The notes beneath the pieces were generated by a model. That model was not told the origin of the DNA, made no database searches, and saw only the letters and a list, made by a program, of their open reading frames with translations. A DNA stretch of 64,000 bases from Thraustochytrium sp. TN22 (taxonomy: Eukaryota > Sar > Bigyra > Thraustochytrida > Thraustochytriidae), in NCBI GenBank assembly GCA_013306675.1, contig JABLUY010000176.1, positions 1-64,000 on the forward strand, written 5' to 3'. Below, one piece after another: positions 19,456-27,864 of the stretch. Each line of letters opens with the position of its first letter. Position 1 is the first letter of the stretch. Position numbers and translations under genes: made by a program.

Positions 19456-22356
19456 ATGCTGGCGCCCAGCGCCATCGTGGCCGCCATGGCTGCGCTGGTC
19501 CTGGCCGCCTCGACCGAAGCGCAGCCGGCGAACATCACCGGCACACTCTACGCGCGGTGCGATAACTACATGCGCGCCATGCGCTACGTGCGAGACGACC
19601 CGACCGGCGAGTGGGTCCTGGTCAACGACGCGCCCTTCCTCAAGCCCGGCTACACGTCAGTGGAACTGGACGACTTCACCTTCGACGTGAGCGGCTGGGG
19701 CCAGCTCCTCCACACGGACATGAGCTTCCCGGGCACCACCAAGATCCGCCTGGAGTGCCGTGACAACTCCCACAACGAGGCGACCCCTGGCCCCGTGGAG
19801 CCCAGATACTCGTCCGGCCAGAAGGCCAACATGATTGCCCGCGTGGACGCCTGTTCTGGCCGCTTCGCCACGGACATGTCCACCGACTGGGTTGCGGACC
19901 CGAGCTACCCGGCCATCAACACGTGGTACGTTGCGGACAACATTCAGTGGGACTACGACAACAACCAGGCGTACCCCACGGCGGTGTTCGGCACGCCGAG
20001 TATCACGAACGTCCTCGACGGCACGGGCGCCACGTCCGTCTACAGCAACATCGGAGGCTTCTCCAGCGCGTATGGCGATGCCTGGGTGTGGACCGGCGTG
20101 GAGCGCGACAACACGCTGGCCATCGAGGTTGTGGTGAACTGCGGCTGGGACCCGTGCCCGCAGGGCGGCTGCAACATCCTCTACGAGGAGGTGGACAACG
20201 ACGACGGCAGCGGCATCCCGTTCAACACGTCCAACCCGTCCAGCGACGACCACACTGTCATCTACGGTCTGGAGATCGGCAGCATCACGCTGTTGGACGA
20301 GTTCGACTGGCTCAACGACCTGAGCAGCTCCAGCTCGCGCCGGCAGCTGCAGTCCCCGATCAACGCCGAGCTCACGCACTACAACGTGCTGCCGTACACG
20401 GCCAACCCGGGCGGTGCGATCCCAGCGGACCTCGACTGCAGCCACAGCTCCGCCACGCTCTACTCTCCCACCTCCGGCGCCGTCTTCGTTGTGGACCCGC
20501 TCGAGACTGTGCCTGGCCAGGGCTGCCACCTGAGCTGGAACGGCGTCTTTGAGACCGTCGACGACTTCCAGCAGGACGACTTCATGCTGTACTTCTTCCT
20601 CACGGACCTGAGCGCGACCGAGACCGTCGACAAGATCTTCTTCTACCCTGATGACAGCCACATTACCACCCAGGAGGAGCTTGATCAGCCTACCTACGTC
20701 GTCACCGACTTCACCGTGTCGCAGCCGGACGGCAAGGACGGCGCGGTCATCACCCGCGTCGAGCTCGAGCGCAACACCTACACCGAGGACACCTGCGAGT
20801 TTCCGAGCGAGATCACCCTCACGGTCGGGACCTGCGACTTTACCGTCTCCGGCACGGACGGTGTCTATGAGCACACGATCGCCGCTGGCGACCTGGCCAA
20901 CACCATGGAGGAGTGCATCGACAACACTGGCGACACCAACGTCTACGAGGCCGGCACTGTGATCGTCTACATGGTGGATGCCGAAATTGACATGGTTCTG
21001 CCCGCCACCTGCCCTGCGCTCAGCAAGCCGTACCCGGCGGTCGCGCCTGACCAGTCCTCCACCGAGTACGTGGCCAAGCTCGACAACATTGTGACGGCTT
21101 CGGCCACCGAGGAGGTTAACCAGCTCGTGCTGGTCGCCAAGGACTATGACGCCGAGAACTGCACGGGCCGCCTCGTGCCCATGGCCAAGCTGCTCTTCGA
21201 GTTCAACATGGCCTCGACCATCACGCCGTTCACTTGGGAGTATGAGCCGGATCCGAGCATGGGGACGGTGGAGATGGAGGTGGTCAGCCAGACCTGCACG
21301 GACGACACTGCCGGCCCCAGCGGTCTCTACCTCTGCAACGTGGTGATGCGGACTCTGACGTGCCAGCCCATGTCGGAGACCGATGACCCCGGCATGTGCA
21401 AGTTTGACTACCTCAGCGCCTTCAATGTGGGTGCTACCTTTGACTACCCAGCCTCTTCGGTCGTGGACGAGGAGACTGCCTTCCTCAAGGACCCGACGCT
21501 GCCCAACGACAAGACCTTTCCTTGCCCGGAGGTGTCCGATCAGGATGACGTCACCGGCACCTACCCTGTGGAGCTGACGCTCGACGGTGACAACCTCAAC
21601 AACCCCATCACGGCGGTTCTCTCTTTCGATGGCCTTGTGGACCCCGGACAGAACGTGGATGACATTGACGTCACGTTGCGCATCCTCTCCATCATTGTCG
21701 TCATGAGCGACCTCGATGACCCCTCGCTCGAGTACGTTCAGGCCTTTGACATGGAGGACAAGCTGCTCATGTGGGACAACCCGCTCTCGCACTACTACAC
21801 GGACGCGCACTTTTGCCGCCACGATGCCGGTGGCGACAACGGTATCAACGACGGCATCTGCAGGCCCTTTTATGAGATTAACGTGCCGGACGCCGCCGCC
21901 GGCATTGCGACCATCTCGGGCCGCGGCTACAGACTCTGCCAGTTCAACACGCAGCGCGGCCAAGACCGCTTCAGCTTTACGCCCAACAACTGGGAGTTCG
22001 GCCGCTGGGTCGGCACGCTGGCCAACATGACCTTTTACGTCGTCGCCGAGGTCGACGCCTGCGATACGCCCTCGTCGCGCCGTCTGCAGTCCTCTTCGGT
22101 CGCCCGCCAGGTCGTCGTTGCTTCGGCTAGCGCCGTCATCGGTTCCGGCACCTCCAGCGCCAGCACGACTGGCGACTCCGGCAGCTCCGCTGGCGCGGCT
22201 GCTGGCGGCGCTGTCGCCGCCATCCTGGCCGTCGCTGCCATTGCGGCCGCTTTCATCGTTCGTCGCCGCCGTCAAGCTGCGGCCGCCGCCCAGGATGCCA
22301 AGATTGTGGTTCCCGATGGCCCTTCTCAGGGCGGCCGGGCCTCGCTCATGGCCTAA
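19456..22356 (+). CDS. Surface-protein family member C (type I membrane protein)
   Basis: 966 aa from the ATG at 19456; a GTG two codons upstream is not needed. Signal peptide residues 1-about 22, almost identical to that of A. Ectodomain, Cys pattern, sequons and basic sites match A: SRRQLQ near residue 300 and SRRLQS near 875. The tail after the single transmembrane helix starts RRRRQ. The first roughly 450 residues are nearly identical to A (residues about 184-403 identical, with two silent changes in 660 bp). The later part differs at many positions, and the stalk before the membrane is Ser/Thr/Gly/Ala-rich. Tandem and co-oriented with A and B; family and function unrecognised. It is probably co-expressed with A, given the shared upstream 15-mer (inference). 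Confidence 0.87.
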   Translation: MLAPSAIVAAMAALVLAASTEAQPANITGTLYARCDNYMRAMRYVRDDPTGEWVLVNDAPFLKPGYTSVELDDFTFDVSGWGQLLHTDMSFPGTTKIRLECRDNSHNEATPGPVEPRYSSGQKANMIARVDACSGRFATDMSTDWVADPSYPAINTWYVADNIQWDYDNNQAYPTAVFGTPSITNVLDGTGATSVYSNIGGFSSAYGDAWVWTGVERDNTLAIEVVVNCGWDPCPQGGCNILYEEVDNDDGSGIPFNTSNPSSDDHTVIYGLEIGSITLLDEFDWLNDLSSSSSRRQLQSPINAELTHYNVLPYTANPGGAIPADLDCSHSSATLYSPTSGAVFVVDPLETVPGQGCHLSWNGVFETVDDFQQDDFMLYFFLTDLSATETVDKIFFYPDDSHITTQEELDQPTYVVTDFTVSQPDGKDGAVITRVELERNTYTEDTCEFPSEITLTVGTCDFTVSGTDGVYEHTIAAGDLANTMEECIDNTGDTNVYEAGTVIVYMVDAEIDMVLPATCPALSKPYPAVAPDQSSTEYVAKLDNIVTASATEEVNQLVLVAKDYDAENCTGRLVPMAKLLFEFNMASTITPFTWEYEPDPSMGTVEMEVVSQTCTDDTAGPSGLYLCNVVMRTLTCQPMSETDDPGMCKFDYLSAFNVGATFDYPASSVVDEETAFLKDPTLPNDKTFPCPEVSDQDDVTGTYPVELTLDGDNLNNPITAVLSFDGLVDPGQNVDDIDVTLRILSIIVVMSDLDDPSLEYVQAFDMEDKLLMWDNPLSHYYTDAHFCRHDAGGDNGINDGICRPFYEINVPDAAAGIATISGRGYRLCQFNTQRGQDRFSFTPNNWEFGRWVGTLANMTFYVVAEVDACDTPSSRRLQSSSVARQVVVASASAVIGSGTSSASTTGDSGSSAGAAAGGAVAAILAVAAIAAAFIVRRRRQAAAAAQDAKIVVPDGPSQGGRASLMA

Positions 22357-22643
22357 GCGCTACGCTGGCACTGCAGACTGGCCAGAAACGAGCGACCGCC
22401 AACCAACTGAACATCACGCCAATTGGAGAACGTGGGCGTAGTCACCGCGACCGCCTCGCCCATCCATAAATAATCTCACCGAGTTTTTGTTATTATTCAG
22501 CCAACGATGAGAGAACACATGCAGTGAGACCAGCCTAGGCCTAGGCCAGGCCCGGGCCTACTAAAAGTTAGGTCAGAAGTTCGTCGTGTCCGCAGGCACT
22601 GGCACTGTGCAGGCTGCCCCTGGCAGGCCGAGTCTCTGCATTC

Positions 22644-22697
22644 GCAGTGGCAATGCCACGACACGCTTTTGCAGTGGCAATTCCACTGCACGCTTTT
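22644..22697. repeat. 27-bp tandem duplication with dyad symmetry
   Basis: Two adjacent units (22644-22670 and 22671-22697) starting GCAGTGGCAAT and ending ACGCTTTT. The second contains the inverted repeat GCAGTGG-CAATT-CCACTGC. Confidence 0.75.
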
Positions 22698-22963
22698 GCG
22701 CGCCATGCACTGTAACTCTGATTCGTGCTGCTCGCGGCGCGGCCGCAGCTCGCAGTCGTCTTGGACTGGTGGGCTAGGTGGGCCGGGGCATCCGCACTGT
22801 GACCAGCGATGGCTGGGCAGTCACAGGCTCGCGGCGTGGGCCCGCCGAGGCTCCCCAAAGTTGCCCAAACGCTTCCAGCGCGCCTGTGCCCCGCGAATGT
22901 CGGCGTCCGACATTGCCCCGACGTGGCTCTTGTACGTGAGGTTGTTGCTCCTTGCTGCTGTGC

Positions 22964-23043
22964 CAGCCAGCCAGCCAGGCCGAGCCAGCCGGCCAGGCTG
23001 AGCCAGCCAGCCAGGCTGAGCCAGCCAGCCAGGCTGAGCCAGC
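22964..23043. repeat. 18-bp minisatellite
   Basis: About four and a half copies of GAGCCAGCCAGCCAGGCT with few differences. Confidence 0.88.
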
Positions 23044-24207
23044 ACCCTGCCACTCATCCAGCCGCGAAGCAGCAAAGCAAACTTCTTCGACATGCTTCGC
23101 CGAAGTCAGCAAGTCCGCTTCGCATTCCGCGACCGCACCAGGCTCCTCTTTCGATCGCGGCCCACTAGGCTCTAGCTAGCTAGCTACTCACAGTCAGCCA
23201 AGCACGCTTCGCCTACCAGGTAGGCCAAATGTCGGAGTACTACGGACGGCTAGGCCAAGCCTCTTTTGACATCAGCCCAGGAATGGTGGATCGCTCGTGT
23301 CCGTCCACGTCTCGTCGTCCTCCTGCAGCGCTGCGCAGTGCTCTTCATGTCAGTCAGTGCACTGCAGCAGCATCGCGCGCTGCGCTGCGCGCGCGTCAGC
23401 CTGCCCCAAGTCAGCGCGTGGCCACAATTCGCCGCTCTTGATCAGTGAGGCACAAACCAAGCAGCCAGCCAACCAACCACCGCATCCCTCCCGCTGGCGT
23501 GTCGAACGAGCCTGCGCCGCCTGCGAGTCGAGTTGGAGTCCGCCGCCGCCGGCGAGCGCCGGCGAGCGCCGCCGCGCCGCCGCGCGTGGTCTTCTTGGTG
23601 ACGCAGCGAGGCGGCGCCCTTCGTCTGCCTGTATCCGCTTTGCTGCTTGGAAAAATTCGAAAAATCCAACCACGACGCCGAGATCAAGATCAACATCCCG
23701 CCAGGCCCAGCCTGCCACGCCAGCCTGAATCAAACCAGCCAGGCCAGGCCAGGCCGGAGCCGAGCAGCGCAGCCGGCAGCGCAGCGCGGCGCGCAGCGGG
23801 TCCGGGTCGGGCCCGGCGCGCACGGGCGGCGTCGCGTCGTCGGGCCCTGTCGGGCTCGTCACGGCGGCGCGGCGCCAGGCGAGGCGCGCGGCGCGCAGGC
23901 GGGTGGGCGGGCAGGAAGCGGCGCGGCGCGGGCGGAGGGCGCCGCAGAGCCGCAAGCACCCAAAGCGAGCGCGGCGCGCTGAGCTGACTTGAGCTGCGGC
24001 CCGAGCCTGGCTGGGAGCGGCGGCGGTGGCGCCCCGCGCTGACAGTGAGCTGCGCTGCGAGGCGCTGCTCGCAGCGCGACACGAGCAAACCCGAGTCGCG
24101 GCGCGGCGCGGCACGGCGGCGTCGACGCGGCGCGACCCGCGGCAGGCGGCGGCGCGAGCGCGGCGCGGAGCGGCGGCGGGCCCGGCGCGCGCGCGCGGTC
24201 TCCAAGG

Positions 24208-27200
24208 ATGATGCGCGGCGTGGGCAGCGGCAGCGGCGCGCTGGCGAGGCGGCACGCAGGCGGCGCGTCACGGGCAGGCGGCGCGTTGAAGCTGGCGGTG
24301 CGGCGGCAGGCGGTGCGCGCGCTGGGCGGCTCGTCCGAGGGCGAGGAGAGGACCATGGTGAACCTGAACGCCAAGGAGCTGCGCGCCGACGTGAAGCGGC
24401 TGGGCCGCATCCTCGGCGGCATCATCAAGGAGGAGAACCCGCGCGTGTATGAGCATGTGGAGAACCTGCGGCACCTGGCCAAGGACTTCAGGCGCAACGA
24501 CGAGGCCGGCGCCTTTGAGGAGATGACGCAGGTGGCGCGCGCGCTGCCCACCGAGGAGGCCAAGGACGTGGCCCGCGCCTTCTCGCACTTTCTGGCGCTG
24601 TCCAACTGCGCGGAGCGCCACCAGCGCGTGCGCGAGCTCGAGGAGCAGCGCCGCCAGCAGGACGTGCCGTCGCCCTTCCCGCTGCGCGCCGACTCGACGC
24701 GCGGCGCCATCGAGGCGCTGCTCGAGGAGGAGAAGCTCACGCCGCGCGAGGTGCGCGAGACCCTGCTCAAGCAGCGCGTCGAGCTCGTCTTCACGGCGCA
24801 CCCGACCGAGATCAACCGCCGCACGGTGCTGGACAAGCACCGCCGCATCACGCGCCTGCTCGAGGCGTCCGACCGCCTGGACCGCCTCAACGAGGGCCCG
24901 CCGGAGTCCTCCTACGAGCGCCGCGAGCTGGAAGACTCGCTCAAGCGTGAGGTCGCCAGCCTCTGGTCCTCGGACCAGATCCGCCGCTTCAAGCCCACGC
25001 CCTTCATGGAGGCCCAGGGCGTGCTGGCCGTCGTCGAGAGCGTGCTCTGGCAGGCCGTGCCCACCTACCTGCGCAAGCTCGACTCGGAGCTTAAGCGCTC
25101 GCTCGGCGCCAAGGGCCTCCCGCTCGAGGAGGCCGGCCTCCCGCTCGACGTCGCGCCCGTGCGCTACTTCAGCTGGTGCGGCTCGGACCGTGACGGCCAC
25201 AGCGGCGTCACCTCGGAGACCACGCTGCAGGTCGCGGCGCTGCACCGCTGGCAGGCCGCCACGCTCTACGTCAAGGACCTCGACGCGCTCTACGCCGAGC
25301 TCAGCATGAGCACCGGCTTCTCCGACGAGGTGCGCGAGCTCGCCGCCGAGGCCACCACCTCGCTCGATGAGGTGGAGCTCTACCGCCGCATCCTCGGCGA
25401 CCTGCGCAACCGCCTCGTCGCCACGGCGCAGTCCGCCGAGTCCCACCTGCGCAAGGTCGACCTCTTCAACCCGACCCACGACGGCTCCAACCCGATGGCG
25501 CGCGTCGACGCCCAGCCGCTGCGCAGCGCCGACGAGCTCATGAAGCCGCTCAAGGCCATCCACGCCTCGCTGCGCGCCTCGGGCCGCTCCGAGATCGCCA
25601 ACGGCCGCCTCACCGACACCATCCGCCGCGTCGCCGGCTTCGGCCTCACGCTGCTTCCGCTCGACATCCGCCAGGAGTCCGATCGCCACGAGGAGGCCGT
25701 CGACGCCATCACCCGCCACCTCGGCCTCGGCTCCTACGCCCAGTGGGACGAGGACACCAAGATCAACTGGCTCACCACCGAGCTCAGCAACTCGCGCCCG
25801 CTGCTCCCGCACAAGGCCCTCAGCGACCTCGAGAGCTTCGGCTTCAGCGAGACCGTCACCGAGACGCTCGCCACCTTCCGTGCGGCCTCCAAGCTCGGCG
25901 AGGACTCCCTCGGCGTCTACATCATCTCCCAGGCCAAGGCCGCCAGCGACGTCCTCGCCGTCGCCCTGCTCCAGCAGGAGTTCGGCATGACCGGCAAGCC
26001 AGTCGAGCCCGGTGAGGGCATCGCGACGCCCAAGTCCAAGCGCTCCGGCAAGGCCATGATGCGCGTCGTCCCGCTCTTCGAGACCCTCGACGACCTCAAC
26101 AACGCCCCGCAGATCATGCGCCGCCTCTTCAGCAACCCCATGCTCGTCGGCCGCTTCTCCAACCGCTTCGAGATCCTCATTGGCTACTCCGACTCCTCTA
26201 AGATCGCCGGTCGCATCGCAGCCATGTGGGCCCAGTACCGCTGCCAGGAGCAGCTCGTCAAGATCTCCCGCGAGCACGGCGTCAACCTCAGCTTCTACCA
26301 CGGCCGCGGCGGCAGCCCCGGCCGCGGCGCCTCGCCCTCCGTCTACCGCGCGCTCCTCAGCTCCCCGGCCGGTTCCCTGAACGGCCACTTCAAGCAGACC
26401 GAGCAGGGCGAGATGATCGACCAGAACTACGGTGACCCGGCCATCGCCCAGCGCGTCCTCGACGTGTACACCGGCGCCGTGCTGCGCGAGCGCCACTACA
26501 AGCGCGCCGAGCCCACCTCCCAGTGGCGCTCCGTCATGGACGCCATGTCCGAGACCTCCTACAAGAGCTACGTCTCGATGGTGCGCGAGGAGCCCAACTT
26601 CGTGCCCTACTTCCGCACCGTCACCCCGGAGCTCGAGCTCGGTGCCCTCAACATTGGCTCGCGCCCGTCCAAGCGCAACCCCAAGGGCGGCATCGAGTCC
26701 CTCCGCGCCATCCCCTGGATCTTTGCCTTCTCGCAGACCCGCTCCCAGCTCCCCACCTGGTACGGTGTTCCCGAGGGCCTCAGCACCGACGGCGTCGAGC
26801 CCCACCTCAAGAGCATGTACAAGGACTGGCCCTGGTTCCGCGAGCTCATCGATCTCATCGCCATGGTCCTCGCCAAGGCCGATGCCCCCATCACCGCCAA
26901 CTACGACAAGCAGCTCATCCCCGGCGCCGACGCTGACGACGCCACCAAGGAAGCCATGGTCGCCCTTGGCGAGCGCATCCGCTCTGGCCTCGACAAGACC
27001 CGCGAGCGCGTCCTCACCATCTCCGGCCAGGAGGACCTCAACATGGGCAACCCCATCCTTAAGCGCGAGCTCGAGGTCCGCTCCCCCTACATGGACGCCC
27101 TCAACGTCATCCAGACCGACGTCCTGCGTCGCCTCCGCCAGAAGGAGTTCGACTCTCCTGAGGAGGAGGCCAACCTCCGCGACACCCTCCTCATCACCGT

Positions 27201-27237
27201 CAACGGCATCTCCGCTGGCCTTCGCAACACCGGATGA
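24208..27237 (+). CDS. ppc: Phosphoenolpyruvate carboxylase
   Basis: 1009 aa. Catalyses PEP + HCO3- to oxaloacetate + Pi (anaplerotic, C4 acid supply). Catalytic landmarks in order: TAHPTE with His198, GSDRDGH about 325-331, LPLDIRQES about 482-490, VPLFET 620-625, YSDSSK 659-664, HGRGG 697-701, KQTEQGEM about 728-735, RPSKR 818-822, GGIESLRAIPWIF, and the canonical C-terminus ending RNTG. The HPTE and WAQY stretches are closer to bacterial-type (E. coli-like) PEPC than to plant-type. No Ser-phosphorylation N-terminus of plant PEPC is seen. Residues 1-49, before MVNLNAKEL, are Arg/Ala/Gly-rich and almost free of acidic residues, so they could be an organelle-targeting leader; Met50 is an alternative cytosolic start. 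Codon use is extremely C-biased, suggesting high expression. Confidence 0.97.
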   Translation: MMRGVGSGSGALARRHAGGASRAGGALKLAVRRQAVRALGGSSEGEERTMVNLNAKELRADVKRLGRILGGIIKEENPRVYEHVENLRHLAKDFRRNDEAGAFEEMTQVARALPTEEAKDVARAFSHFLALSNCAERHQRVRELEEQRRQQDVPSPFPLRADSTRGAIEALLEEEKLTPREVRETLLKQRVELVFTAHPTEINRRTVLDKHRRITRLLEASDRLDRLNEGPPESSYERRELEDSLKREVASLWSSDQIRRFKPTPFMEAQGVLAVVESVLWQAVPTYLRKLDSELKRSLGAKGLPLEEAGLPLDVAPVRYFSWCGSDRDGHSGVTSETTLQVAALHRWQAATLYVKDLDALYAELSMSTGFSDEVRELAAEATTSLDEVELYRRILGDLRNRLVATAQSAESHLRKVDLFNPTHDGSNPMARVDAQPLRSADELMKPLKAIHASLRASGRSEIANGRLTDTIRRVAGFGLTLLPLDIRQESDRHEEAVDAITRHLGLGSYAQWDEDTKINWLTTELSNSRPLLPHKALSDLESFGFSETVTETLATFRAASKLGEDSLGVYIISQAKAASDVLAVALLQQEFGMTGKPVEPGEGIATPKSKRSGKAMMRVVPLFETLDDLNNAPQIMRRLFSNPMLVGRFSNRFEILIGYSDSSKIAGRIAAMWAQYRCQEQLVKISREHGVNLSFYHGRGGSPGRGASPSVYRALLSSPAGSLNGHFKQTEQGEMIDQNYGDPAIAQRVLDVYTGAVLRERHYKRAEPTSQWRSVMDAMSETSYKSYVSMVREEPNFVPYFRTVTPELELGALNIGSRPSKRNPKGGIESLRAIPWIFAFSQTRSQLPTWYGVPEGLSTDGVEPHLKSMYKDWPWFRELIDLIAMVLAKADAPITANYDKQLIPGADADDATKEAMVALGERIRSGLDKTRERVLTISGQEDLNMGNPILKRELEVRSPYMDALNVIQTDVLRRLRQKEFDSPEEEANLRDTLLITVNGISAGLRNTG

Positions 27238-27864
27238 TTTGATTGCTGCGCTTCCCATGTACGCCTCGCCTCGCCTCGCCACACTCTCTCGCTCGCTCTC
27301 TTTCCTGAGACACACATTTGTTATTCCCACGGTACCAAGTAGAAGCTCATTTGCGCTCAACTCATCTTATTCCATCACTACTGCTGCTGCTGCTGCTGAT
27401 CTTTGATTGCACGGCGCGGCGCGGTGCATCATCGTCCATTCACTCAGCCTCCATGGCAAGTGATCCCAAGTCGTTCAAGACTCGCAACCAAGGAAAAAAA
27501 AAAAAGTGGAAAAAAAACACAGAGCTCGCAACGCAACACAGAGCTCGGGTCAAGCATGTGGACGTGCTCGATTCTCTTCCCGCTCACGTCCCGCTCATTC
27601 CCTTCTTGGCAAGTTTTCATCTTCTATTCAACCCGGACGGTCCCAGATTATAGTACCGGCGGCGGTTGGCCTCGGGCACGGCCTGACGGCGGCAGCGCCG
27701 GGCCGGCCAGCGCGACCAAGTCAAAGTTGCTTCCTGCGTGCGTGGCGCGCTCGCGCGGCGCGCGGAGGCAAGGCGGCGTAGCGCGGCGGGCCGCTGGGCT
27801 GAGCCGAAACAGCGCGCGCGCGAACCGCCCGCCCCGGGCGCGGGGCGTGGCGAGCGGCGCAGCC
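27238..27864. other. Spacer between PEPC and ARS2
   Basis: 627 bp. It includes a CTG run (27381-27398), A-rich runs at 27491-27517, and the GC-rich leader of the next gene. The downstream reading frame is open here only from a TTG, so it is not counted as coding. Confidence 0.6.

Larger units (their letters stand above)
22357..24207. other. 1.85 kb spacer before PEP carboxylase
   Basis: No gene recognised. It holds the 3' end of gene C (CCATAAATAATC near 22467 may belong to a poly(A) region), a 27-bp tandem duplication, an 18-bp minisatellite, a CTAG cluster at 23170-23187, and a very GC-rich stretch (23.75-24.2 kb) that is probably the PEPC promoter and leader. Confidence 0.6.

Noticed and set aside
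24268-27360. 1030-codon open frame antisense to PEPC
   Set aside because: Same codon-bias shadow effect; the + strand has unmistakable PEPC motifs.
27403-27864. 154-residue upstream extension of ARS2
   Set aside because: Opens only with TTG, crosses A-runs and GC-rich leader, and has no similarity to the family.
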